Both the position numbers and the translations under genes were made by a program. A stretch of DNA of 64,000 nucleotides, from NCBI GenBank assembly GCA_028551475.1, contig CM052354.1:18685258-18749257 (forward strand), given 5' to 3'. This stretch comes from Casuarina equisetifolia (lineage: Eukaryota > Streptophyta > Magnoliopsida > Fagales > Casuarinaceae). Each line of letters begins with the position of its first letter. The stretch's first letter is position 1. Below, in pieces: positions 25,701 to 36,400 of the stretch. Below the pieces are notes generated by a model. It was not told where the DNA came from and did not search any database. It saw only the letters and a list, made by a program, of their open reading frames with translations.

Positions 25701-26338
25701 GGATTTGGAATAAAATTGTGCGTGTGTTAAATTAGAAAGAAATACTCGTTCCTTCGCTAACATTGTTTATTTGAAGCGTTGACAAGTTTAATTATATCCC
25801 ATACGGCTGATGACAAGTTTAAAACATATATTTTATAAATTCCTTGTATTTGATTTGGGACTTGTTGACACCCCTTTAAATGCAAGTGTAAAAATTATAA
25901 CAATTAAGTTCTTTACACTGAGCACTATAATAACTTTGTAAATATATATAATCTTGTTATATATATATATATATATATATTAAACATACTTAATCTTATG
26001 TATGATTGTTAGTACAACTCATTGTACTTGATTGAAATATATTGCCTAGTTGTGTAAGGGTCAATGAGAGAGAGAGTAATTTGTGGAGAAGATATATATA
26101 ATAAATAAGATATATGATTTGCATATAAACATACAACTTGATTCTTTGTAAATGTGAGTGAATAAGGTTTAGCTTAAACAAGCTATATGTATATAATTTA
26201 CTCACAAGTTATACATAGATGAACCATGTATTAAGATTAGAGTAAAGTTGTGTATACGTGACAATTTCAATGTGAAATCCATGAGCTAAAAGAATATTTT
26301 AATATTTGAATGATGATTGAAAGCTCCTAAAAATATTT

Positions 26339-26397
<59 letters not shown>

Positions 26398-28350
26398 CTC
26401 TAATAAAGATAACAAGCAAATTCAAGGTGCAAAGATTTGAATCATTATGCTTAGATATCCAAAAAAGAAAGATTTTTAAAAGTCCCAAATGTGCTAGGAT
26501 ACGAGAGGCTCAATTAGCTCAAGGTGATTCAACAAATGATTTAAAATCAACAAAAAAATCACAACAATATACTCTTAAGTTCTTCTATGCTTGATTTGTT
26601 ATAAAAGAATATAATTAATTGCACACAAATTAACACACATCTATAAAATCCCCAAATAGTATGAATAGTATCCGTGAATAGTGCAATCTCAATTTTGATT
26701 CAAATAACTCAACTCAATATGAATTAATCAAAGAGTAAGGAGTTGAAAATATCAAACCACATAGACTTAAGATGATTTTAGCAAGAGTCAGCTCTGATTT
26801 CGTGTAACAAAAGATTAGATATTCAGCGTCGTGAATCCTTGCTTTCTTAGAGTATTTTCTGCATATTTTCGTTCAAAGACAGAGAGGCCAAGAAAAATTG
26901 GGCTTGGGAGAAGAAAAGAGAGAAAAAAGAGGGACAGGGGTGAGGGAGGAGCAAGGAGGTAAAAAAATTTCTTACCAACCAAGTGAAACGCATGATTCAC
27001 TAAAAAAAAAACAATATGGGCTTTCTCGATTTGGGCCTGAGAGAAACCACACGAGCTCACTCGCTTCGAGTTTAATAGCCACCCACTTCAAACTTTTTGT
27101 TCAAAAACACAGCATGTAAATAGTTCTTGCCCGTACAATCCATCAACTGAATATCTCAAAAAAATATATGTATATAAAATTTATTCCCTATAAAATTATT
27201 TATTTTATATGATAAAATAATTTTGCAAGTAATTTTCTTTTTTTCAATTATCAAAATCATATTTAAAATAAAATACAGCTCATATTCTTAACAAAGTCAG
27301 GCTTCTATTTCATAGATTCCCATGCCTGGTGTCGTTGAGAGGGAGACTTGAACCTCGTGAGATTAATCCCCCCACATGAGTCTCTCCACCACAATATTAC
27401 ATGCTTAGTCAGCAAGTTTTTCAACATCCTAACTCAAAGCACATGTAGGACCGATACATGTGAAACACCTTAGATCATTTGACTCAAACAAAATGTATCA
27501 TAGACCGAATACATCTGAATGGAAAAAAATATATATATATATTACGCTTCAAGCTTTCCTTCTTCCTTGATGAGTTCAAGATTTGGGGTCGAATTCAATT
27601 CTTTACATTACTTTAATTGAAGAAATAAATAATAAAATCAACTGCACATACATATGATTTTGTTATTCAAAAGATAGTTTATGGAATAAACAAATTGAAC
27701 AGAAGGATTAAAAATTCCACTATGAAAGATATAGCTAGTTGATACTTCGTTCCCCTAAGCTAGTTTGTTAAGTTTTTATAAATTTAAAAGGGATGTAGTC
27801 TTGCTTAACCTTGGGAAATGATTTTAATTTCCTACTATTCTTTAGTTCTTTCTTGCATAGTAAGTAAAAGAGCCCACCAAGAAACCCGTCAAAAAGCAAT
27901 TTTGCTATTGTTTCATTTGACTGGACTTTAATAATACAACACGGACAGCCCTCAGCGCGGCCTAACCTAATTTTACTTGTAAATTCCTTACACATTTTTT
28001 TAGTGGCGGTGAACTTATCCATCTACGGTCCTTGACATCGTGCTTTACTCACAAGAATGGATCTACCTAGAAAAAAATTTGTGATTTGATAAGTGGGTCA
28101 GCAGATTAGAATATCGATTTCAGTCCTGATTGGCTTCTCTGTCCGTCTATTTGCATATTGGAAATTTAAAACTTATCGTGAGAAAATGTATGCATGTTGA
28201 CCAAGTCAGCTATTGCGGCTCTTTATTCGAGAGCATGGTATGCGTGATGATAGCTGGCAAAGTCTTAAGCTGGCCCGGCACACCGAGCCCAGCCTTAGTC
28301 AAGGAAGAAGTCTTCTACCGAGTTTCAAATTCCTCGGTCAAGCAGTCTAA
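22794..28350. other. Gene-poor intergenic DNA with TA microsatellites
   Basis: The first several hundred bases are the NAC 3' UTR. The rest is AT-rich, with TA tracts at 25958-25981 and 26344-26392. A 129-codon frame on the minus strand (25304-25693) is the longest open frame and has no recognisable motif. Scattered inverted and direct AT repeats look like ordinary plant intergenic DNA. Confidence 0.5.
26344..26392. repeat. (TA)n microsatellite
   Basis: Nearly pure TA tract of about 49 bp. Confidence 0.95.
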
Positions 28351-28458
28351 AGCGTTTTAAATATGACCCCCATTACTCAGCATCCTAGCCAGCATTTCTC
28401 ATTCGTGACCATCTATCTCATCACGCTCAAATTGAAAACTCTTCCTTCATTTTGCAAA

Positions 28459-28791
28459 ATGCAGAGGGTTCCTCAAAAACAGGCTACACAAAGGCTTCAA
28501 CTCCCGGCGAGATCACCACAGGCCAGAGAAACCAAGGAGGGAAATCGGGGACGCAAGGATAACCCTCCCTTGTCATCTCCTAGGCGCCGGCCAATTTGCA
28601 CGTGTTCGAATCATCCGGGGGCTGTCAGATGCATCCGTCATGGTTATGCGGTGCCTCGGAAGACGAGGGGGCAGAACGCAAGCAAAGAGGTGTTGAGGAG
28701 GGCGTTGACTCAACCAACTCGTAGGTTAAGCCTCCGGTGGCTTAACTTCCAGCCACAACCAAGTCGTCTCTCTAACATGTCACTGGTCTAA
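28459..28791 (+). CDS. Small basic Cys/His protein, plant 'serine-rich protein-related' family
   Basis: Intronless frame of 110 residues. The core is C47-T-C-S-N-H-P-G-A-V-R-C58-I-R-H61, matching the CxCSP..HPGSFRC..H block of a small plant family annotated only as serine-rich-protein-related. The C-terminus QPQPSRLSNMSLV also matches the family's FRPRPSRLS.M ending. The Cys/His spacing could bind zinc, but I know of no established function. ATG at 28459 is preferred because the family starts close to a basic, low-complexity N-terminus; an in-frame ATG at 28363 would add 32 residues. An AT-rich TTAAATAT at about 28356 could be the TATA box, which would also favour the later start. The protein is rich in Arg, Pro and Gln, with no signal peptide or membrane segment. 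Confidence 0.7.
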   Translation: MQRVPQKQATQRLQLPARSPQARETKEGNRGRKDNPPLSSPRRRPICTCSNHPGAVRCIRHGYAVPRKTRGQNASKEVLRRALTQPTRRLSLRWLNFQPQPSRLSNMSLV

Positions 28792-28889
28792 CTTGTGCTT
28801 CCAATTCAGTCAGGGAAGTGTTGTAGATTATTGTCCTTTCACGAGTGAATTTCTTGTAGGAATTTTGCACACTTGGCCTGCTACTTTGC

Positions 28890-29354
28890 TCAAGGCGTAT
28901 AGATAAAATTACCTTGTTGTATTGTTTCTGGAATAGCCATCCGAGAACGCTTTATCAGAGGTTCGAGCCTCTCCTGAAACATCAACATGCCCTCCCGATC
29001 AATGCACACTTTTTGGCCTAAATTAGTGATCATATTGCAGGGAGAGAAAGAGAAGTACGTAAACAAAGAGGGATATGCAACATATATAGTGAAAACCCAC
29101 ATTCAGAGGCCTCTTCTCTCCTCTTTAATGCCCACCTGTGCAGACCGAATCTATTTGCTTCTTGTGTAACAATCTTTCATGCCACCTGCCTTCAATTTGA
29201 ATAGGACGGCTGCCATAAACAGAGATGAAACAGCGGACCCAACCAAACACCGAGTGAAATCGGCCGACTTTTGTTTGATGCTTTTATCAACCCAAATCTC
29301 ATAATGAGCGCCAGTTATGGTTCCAACCACCATATCTGTAATTTTCGTGGTCAA
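28890..29354 (-). other. Coding-like segments of unknown identity on the minus strand
   Basis: Two minus-strand stretches look more protein-like than chance. One, 29333 down to 29151, reads MVVGTITGAHYEIWVDKS... with a hydrophobic run LVGSAVSSLFMAAVLFKLKAG. The other, about 29050 down to 28907, reads REGMLMFQERLEPLIKRSRM and is followed by a GT that could be a splice donor. I recognise no family, cannot join them confidently and do not call a gene. Confidence 0.25.
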
Positions 29355-29692
29355 TCTTTCAATTATTGAATCAAAACCTCCAGTCTTTCAATCTTACAAG
29401 AACATCAAAACTTTTGATTGTCAGTAGGTTGATCCGTTCGAACTGTTTGACTCAGATATCTTATCCAAGCCGGAAAAAAAAAAAAAAGACGGGGAACATT
29501 TCATCAAACACCTTTCCTTCGCTGGAGAAAACCAATCTACCTTCCAACTCTAGAAGAACCGGTATTTGCCGACGTGGACAGGGCGGCGACCAACGCAAGC
29601 AAATTACGCGGGTTCTTTCACTAAACTTTTGTCACGCTTTTCCTTAGTGGAGGGTATATCGGTCAATTTATATGTTCCAATGCCCAGAGTGC

Positions 29693-30126
29693 ATGGATTT
29701 TGGACCACAGAATCCCATCGAAGACACTATCTTTGAACTCCTCTCACCATCGCCGGCCTTTGACGCTATCACCGCGGACCTTCGTGACTCCATCACCGCC
29801 GCCATCACGCCACTCTGACGAGCATATCGGATCTATCCGAGGAAGATCAATTATATTGGGCCAGCACAGCCATTCAGGTAAGAGGAAAAGTCCCAAAATT
29901 CTTGTTTGTTGATTGCCTTGGACAGATTTTTTTTTTTTTTTTTTGTAATTCTTTATCCCGTAGGGAGCCGTTCCAGAAATTCTCAAAGGCCTGGGAGGGG
30001 GTTTGGAAATAGTTTTCAACCGGCAATAGACGTGACTCAGTTAGAATCTCGCTATCTGCGTCGTTGCCCCAGGAGCAAAGAGGTGTTTGAGGAAGTGCTC
30101 GAAAGAACGCCTGAGAGTTTTTTGTT
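29693..30126 (+). pseudogene. Frameshifted two-exon coding remnant upstream of CDC123
   Basis: ATG at 29693 opens MDFGPQNPIEDTIFELLSPS..., which hits TGA at 29816. Shifting frame there restores SISDLSEEDQLYWASTAIQ up to a clean donor at 29878. After an acceptor ending at 29963 the phase-matched exon continues GAVPEILKGLGGGLEIVFNRQ, hits TAG, and after another shift reads IDVTQLESRYLRRCPRSKEV and VFEEVLERTPESF. Intact splice sites and coherent protein across both breaks indicate a once-functional gene 5' end with two single-base lesions, or sequencing errors. I do not recognise the family. It lies 0.3-0.7 kb before the CDC123 start and may overlap its leader. Confidence 0.5.
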
Positions 30127-30427
30127 ATTGTTTGTGTGGAATTGTTGTTTTTCGATTAACTGTATTGGGTTGCTTTCGAATTCATTGAGTTGTTAAGATA
30201 TTGAACTAACCATAGGAGGTCGCAAGGGAAGAAACAGTACCTATTTGTGGTTAGGCCCGGATTGGGCTTTGCCACCTAATAGGCTTTTCACGAAAATTTA
30301 CATTGGTGAAGACAGTGTTCAAAATGATATCTAGGTTGCTTACAGCTTGTGTTTTGTTCTCTTGCAACAGATAGAAGGAGTTTGGTTCTCATAAGGCAGA
30401 AAAAAGGTTATTCTGATTTATACGAAA

Positions 30428-31435
30428 ATGAAGCAAGAAGAAGTGAATCGATGCCAGATTCAGGAGTGGTATCCAAACTTCAAATCTGTCTCTATTAAGA
30501 CTCAGATTCACGATCTTCCTGAATCCTTTATCCACTACCTTCTAGACGATTCTGGTCCTTTCCTTCTACCTGTTTCCATCTACAATGATGATGCTCTTCC
30601 CAATAGGATCCATAACCCTGAAGAGGAAGAAGATTATCAGCTATCAGAAGGATCTGGAGATGAGTCAGAGCAACCTTCACGACAGCAATCTTTTCCAGAA
30701 CTTGAATTGAAAGTCAAGGAGTCAATTGAATCCCTTGGTGGTGCAGTCTTCCCTAAGTTGAATTGGAGTGCACCAAAAGACTCTGCTTGGATTAGCACAA
30801 CTGGGAGCCTCCGATGCACTTCATTTAGTGAAATTGCTCTGTTGCTGCGATCATCCGAGTCGTTGACCCATGATTTGTGTCATGCATATGATTCATGCAG
30901 TGATAAGTCCTCATCAAGACCACAGAGTTTCTTCCTCGCACTACGCAAATGGTACCCATCCCTTCGGCCAGAGATGGAATTCCGTTGTTTTGTATGGGGT
31001 CAAAAACTAGTTGGCATTTCTCAACGTGAGGTGACTACTTTTTATCCTATTCTTTTGGAGAAGAAAACAAATCTTGAGTGGTTGATTCAGCAATTTTATG
31101 AGGATACTGTGAGACTGAAATTTGAGTCAAATAATTACACATTTGATGTTTATGTTACAACGGATGAGCGGATTAAGGTTTTGGATTTCAACCCTTGGGG
31201 TGCTTTTACTTTGCCGCTTTTGTTTGATTGGGAGGAACTAGAGCAGAATACGGGGGAAGAAGGCGGTGTGGACTTCAGAATTGTGGAGAGCCAGTGTGGT
31301 GTTAGGCCTGGTTTGAAGACAGCAGTTCCTTATGATTACTTGGACACAAGCCCCGGCAGTGGCTGGGATCAATTTCTGAGGAATGCTGATGAGGAGTTAC
31401 AGCGGCAGACCAGGTCTTCTGAAGCAGGTGCTTGA
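30428..31435 (+). CDS. CDC123: CDC123 homologue, eIF2 assembly factor (D123 family)
   Basis: Uninterrupted 335-residue frame. The protein starts MKQEEVNRCQIQEWYPNFKS, the D123-family opening, and shows PESFIHYLLDDSGPFLLP. An acidic linker (about residues 64-91) precedes GGAVFPKLNWSAPKDSAWI, and the ATP-grasp-like core contains SLRPEMEFRCFV, ISQRE, YTFDVYVT and VLDFNPWG, whose Asp and Asn are expected metal/ATP ligands. CDC123 is a cytosolic ATP-binding protein that helps eIF2 gamma join the alpha and beta subunits, and so supports translation initiation and cell-cycle progression. Length is usual for the family. A possible 5' UTR acceptor (CAACAG at 30365-30370) suggests an intron in the leader. 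The tail after FLRNADEELQRQ is short and Ser-rich. Confidence 0.95.
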   Translation: MKQEEVNRCQIQEWYPNFKSVSIKTQIHDLPESFIHYLLDDSGPFLLPVSIYNDDALPNRIHNPEEEEDYQLSEGSGDESEQPSRQQSFPELELKVKESIESLGGAVFPKLNWSAPKDSAWISTTGSLRCTSFSEIALLLRSSESLTHDLCHAYDSCSDKSSSRPQSFFLALRKWYPSLRPEMEFRCFVWGQKLVGISQREVTTFYPILLEKKTNLEWLIQQFYEDTVRLKFESNNYTFDVYVTTDERIKVLDFNPWGAFTLPLLFDWEELEQNTGEEGGVDFRIVESQCGVRPGLKTAVPYDYLDTSPGSGWDQFLRNADEELQRQTRSSEAGA

Positions 31436-31606
31436 AGGTTTAAGAATGTACTAAAGAAATCATTAAGGTGGTTTAGACAAACAAACCGTCTGCCGTAAGA
31501 GGTGGCTTCAATTTTCTTTGTTCATTTTTTTTTTTTTTGGTTTTACTTAACAATTTTTCATTACAGTAGTTGATACAGTTGATTATCCAAACATAAAAAT
31601 AAAAAC

Positions 31607-31640
31607 CAAAATCAAAATCAAAATCAAAATCAAAATCAAA
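31607..31640. repeat. (CAAAAT)n hexamer repeat
   Basis: Five to six tandem copies about 170 bp after the CDC123 stop codon, probably in or just beyond its 3' UTR. Confidence 0.85.
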
Positions 31641-32300
31641 CTAGGTGTCCTCTCACTAAAGAAAAATGATAAGCCAAATAATGTATCAAAGACAATTCAA
31701 TTCTTGCAGTAAAGAGGGACTGACTTTCTCATCTCTCTCTATGAGCTTTTGTAAGCCCTTTCTTCGCTTTGCTCAGGCCCTCCACCATCTCTTCTTAAGA
31801 GTTAAAGTCATTTCAACTATCTTAAAAACAAACCTTTCCGGCACTTAACTAATGGCTCGAAGCTAAGTGAGCCCAATAAAAGATCATTGTGATGGAAAGG
31901 TTTTTGAAGAAAGTGAGAGTTTTGGGAAAATAGTAAAAAGGAATTGTTAGTAGAGTACAAACTCAGAACCTTTTTATGTAAGTCATTGCCCTCTAGCTTG
32001 TTGAATATAGGATTTAATACTCATCTAGAACACCGCCATGAATGGGCAACAGTTCGGTCAAATTCGAAGATCCGAATGTATTGGAAATGTTTTGACATTG
32101 AATATTATCTCGATTAAGATCATAATGTCAATCTTATTTAATATGGACAAACCTTACATGGAAATAGGATCGTAACGTTCATACATTCGATAAGAAGGAT
32201 TATATGCATGCAGTAAATATCACAAATTATCACAAATACAAAGAGAAGAAGCCCACTATCGCAAATTATTAGTGTTGTTACAGCAAGCGTCCATACCCTA

Positions 32301-32745
32301 GTTCTATGGAACCCATTGATTAGGAGAGTTTCTCACTCTACTTACTGTTGCAAAAGCATTGAAGTCGATGGCTCCTGCCTGTTTTTTCTTCACCATGGTC
32401 CGCAAGTATTCATGAATGGGGCTATCCATTGGCTCACCTTAGCCCCAAAGGGCCGTATTGATGACATAGTATGGTCTTGTCATTCGATTAAGTAAGAAGA
32501 TATTTGGTGAGATAATGCTGCCAAAGGAAATAACTTTCGCTTACTCGCATTGATTGTCAATCACAGGGTATAGGAAGTCGCTTGGGATGCTTGTTTTTCT
32601 TTGTGGTTGACGAAAGAATACGGTGCAGTGGAGTCACGGACCAAACTCGTGACTTATAGAACACAGAATACCAAAACCATTGGTTTCGACTTCCAGCATG
32701 CTAGTTACTATGGATCGCAGATCGTGGAAAGCTCCTTTCGCATGT
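32301..32745 (+). pseudogene. F-box protein pseudogene (F-box-associated domain remnant)
   Basis: Reading across frames gives VLWNPLIRR, then VFMNGAIHWLTLAPKGR, then (new frame) KIFGEIMLPKEITF and RKSLGMLVFLCG, then (first frame again) LWLTKEYGAVESRTKLVTY and ending GFDFQHASYYGSQIVES. These are consecutive blocks of the FBA_1 domain found in plant F-box/SCF substrate receptors (LWNPSIRR, NGALHWL, EI.LP, LG.L.., W.MKEYGV.ESW.K, Y.ESLV). At least two frameshifts and two stops break the frame, and the F-box itself is missing upstream. It is therefore a dead partial copy. Confidence 0.75.
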
Positions 32746-32949
32746 TCCAAACAGCCAAACGGGTCACAGATTTGGTGGGGAGGGAGACTGCTGCTTTGCT
32801 GCTACTTTCATGCAGAGCCTCTTTTTACTCCGCGAAGCAAATCTTGCGAGATAAGGAGGGAGCAAGAACAGTAAAGGGTAGCCGATCATGCAGCAGAAGA
32901 GAGGGGTTAAGGAGACGAAAAGATGATGTTTCAGCATTAGTTTTTTTAG

Positions 32950-33129
32950 GAATGCTTGGTGTTATCTTGTGAGCAGGAATTGTGTTTCAAAGAATGGAAG
33001 CTCCCTTATGCGGGCAGAACCGATAAACCCTATATATGGTTCACTGATTCATATGATTTTAGTCCTGCAATCATACATTTTGACTCCGGTGGCAATGGAA
33101 ATACGTATCATCTAATCAAAGGCCACAAG
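32950..33129 (+). other. Unidentified exon-like block (60 codons, flanked by splice signals)
   Basis: A 180-nt block starts after a T7-AG acceptor and ends at AAG|GTATGA. It is open throughout and encodes protein-like sequence, for example KEWKLPYAGRTDKPYIWF followed by SYDFSPAIIHFDSGGNGNTY and HLIKGHK. I recognise no family. A second open stretch 3' of it (33183-33442, MASGVIHMQVS... to a stop) could be a following exon, but the phases do not match with the obvious acceptor. It may be a fragment of a larger dead gene or an unannotated small one. Confidence 0.3.
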
Positions 33130-33480
33130 GTATGAGGAACTTTTCTTTGGAAATATACTATACTTTACGGTAAATACTTACAGAGTCTTACTGCATTCGC
33201 ATGAAAAGGAGACATGGAATATGGCATCGGGTGTTATACACATGCAAGTTTCTACGATGCCTGCTCAATATACCATAAACAATCATGCCACCCATTGTCG
33301 CCGCTACCCTGGATATCATTGTGAGCCGCAATCCAGGTGCAAGTGGATTTCACTCTCTCACAACTGTACCGGGAAAATCCTCCATTACTGCTCAGATTCT
33401 GGTAGTTTCGAAGTGATTTACTCCTGGCAGGGACAAAAATAGCAACAGAATGGATTCACATAAGAATCTGTTGATGCAAA

Positions 33481-36400
33481 TCAAAAAGTGAAGCATTTAG
33501 TTGTACGCACCTCAGGGGTATCTATGGATAGAGAACCGGCGCTGGCTTCGGGTGGTGATTCAGAAATTCTTGCTTCGGATTTCTCATTTGAATAACTAGC
33601 AAGAAAAATAAAAATAAAAATAAAAATAAATCAATATAAGGAATAGTACATGACAAAGACACCAAAGTTTTATCAACGTACTGCCTTATACTAACTCAAG
33701 TTAGATATATCAAATATATGCCAAATTCAGGTGAGTGGTAAGTACAGGATTCTAAATAAGTCCATGCATAAAGCTGGTTTACAATAACACAAATCAGTTA
33801 TATCAAGTGTATGCAAACCTACCCCTCAGTACTCTTTAAGTTTTATCACCAAATATTTCAGGAGGCAACAAACGCATGATAGTGCAGAGTGGCTGTCACT
33901 AACCACCACTCAACCTATCATTGGTTTCCTCCGTATTTTCATTTAGATACCCCCCAAACCAGGAGAATTCAAATGCTTCAATGTCTTTCAGGGAAGAAAA
34001 GATTAGGAGACAACAGAATACGGCTTGGATCTGCCAGATGAAAATATCAATCAAATAATATCCACCTCTCTGGCATCACGTACACCTAATGAAAGCTAGA
34101 AAATCTAAAATTCTAGGACGTTATATTTAGCAGTATTCCTAGGAATGCTTGATGACAGGACAATTTAGGTCATGCAGCTTTATCTTCAACCAGTAGACAA
34201 TTTATTCTAACCGGTGTAGAATTTTACAGTTTGGAATATCCTCTTCTTACCTATGCGTAACGTGAAACTTCAAGTAAGCCAGAAAACCTAAGAGTTTGTA
34301 CATGCATTTAAGCAGTTTTAGGGAAGATGGCTGTTTTCACTTAAAATGATCATGTAGTAGCCATTTGGGTTGTTTTACACTAACCGGATCTTTCCAAGAA
34401 GAGAATACAAATAATTGTTCAATCTTCAGCAGTCGGTACGTGACAATTGAAAATACACCTCTACTAATTACTCACGTTGAAAGTATTGTCACCCAAATAA
34501 GCTCCACACAATCCACCCAGAGAAGTCTTTGTTCCACTGGGATGACACCATAGGTAATAACATGGGCAAATGGCCAAAGTTTCCACCCTGCCTGCATAAC
34601 ACAACCACAAATAAGACCAGATGCAAGCTTAAGTAAACCAAATATACGTATATATACTACATGGACCAAGCTCAAACTTGACCAGAGTTAACAAACAAAA
34701 ATATCGTACCAAATCAACATGAGCTTCTATCACAAAATTGAACCCTAATATATATATTCTCCATCAAATCCTATGGTAACTGCAGAAATTATTTATCTGA
34801 AATACATTATAGTTTATCTAAATTCAGGTAAACCACATGTTAGCAATGAATAAAGAGTGAAAAATTGGATTTTCACAACTCACACCCATGTTTGACTAAA
34901 AACTCAATCTACTACTGACAAGATTCAATACTTGTCACTTAGCTAGCTAACTCAGTAATAAACTAGTAGGGACTCTAACCGTGAGGTCTCAAGTTTGACA
35001 CCTTTTGTTCATTAGTTAGGGTGCATGCATTGTGATTTTTTTTTTTAAATAAATAAATAAATATATATATATATAAAAGGACTTAGTATGTGTCTACTTG
35101 TTGTAACAAAAAGTAATTAGGTTTGTCTAGAACATAAGGCTTAGATCGAAAGGTTGAGAGCAATGTAGATTTGCCTTGACAATCACAAGCCATCTGCACA
35201 CTTGATCAAGTTTGGAACCTAGTTGCATTATAATGGAACGTTCCAGACAACTAGTAGAGAGGCAGGGAAGAGACCACCCTAATTATAGGTAAATGCGTAC
35301 ACAACCCGTTTATGATTGATAGAACAAAGGTCCTAACATCAGACTACACAAACTCAATGAATATTTAACTACTTTAGTTGCCAATTAAGGAGTTTTATAT
35401 GATTGTTCCTAACTGTTCCAGCCAACTTTGGCAAGAAAGCAAAACAGGAAAAGAAGTCATCTTCGAAGTTTGGCTCTAAACATTCAATAAGAGTGCAAAA
35501 ATAAGATAGTTGGACCAAAGGTTGCACTTACAGTGAGCATGGGCCAGAACGTTGCCTTTAATTCATTGAAAATAGTAACTGGGGATTCAAGACGTAAAAT
35601 TCCCAAGACAATATAATAAATGCTGTTCCAAACTGCTGCCCATAAAGTTTGGTCGAAGATTACTTTGGCAGGAACCACCCACCAGTCTTGGTAAGGAAAG
35701 AGCTCCTGAAAATGGAGGAAAATATTTCAGTGAACCAATGGACTATGAACTCAAACTAACCAGGAAATATAAGCCAAAGTGATTACCTCGCAGAACTGGT
35801 AGTAATAATGGGAAAGGGAGCCATGTAGAGTAAAGCCAACAACACCAGATCTGAACATTCGAGCTCGATCAAAATCAAAGAGAGGTTTTCCTTCAAAACA
35901 CTGCACAATTAAAGTGCATAAAAGAAAAGGGCAAGAAGTTAAACGAAAGCCAAGTTGTGACCCAAAAAGCAAGATTTAGAAGTAGTTATTTCACAGCATG
36001 AACTAACCTGTGCAATCCAATCACCTACAGAGTACACAACTCCACTAATAACCATTTTTGCTAAAACTGGGTTTTCCTTAAGAGCTTCCACATAAGCGAG
36101 CCAGTTGTGTTGAGGTGCATATCTTAGTATCTCAAAAAGCGTCCACCCCTAACACAAACACAAATATAAAAAATAAGATCAAGTCACAAAACAGACTACA
36201 TTACAACCATGTTTCAAGTGCAATTCACAAATAAATCAAAGAATCAATATAAAGCAACCCTTTCAAATCCAAAAATATACCAAAGAGGTTTTGAATTGAA
36301 TGATTAAAATCTCCCACATAAGCAATCACAATTACAAAGGAACTCCATGGGAAGAGGATTTTTTACACGTTTAGAACTACTCTAGTCCATCTCAGGCAAC

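Noticed and set aside
27300..27430. Possible tRNA-derived SINE (B-box-like GGTTCAAGTCTCC on the minus strand)
   Set aside because: No convincing A box at the right spacing, no tail and no second copy recognised in the window.
34975..35075. tRNA-like GAGGTCTCAAGTTTGACACC followed by a poly-T and TA run
   Set aside because: Only a partial B-box resemblance and no cloverleaf; it lies in an intron of the Mpv17-like gene.
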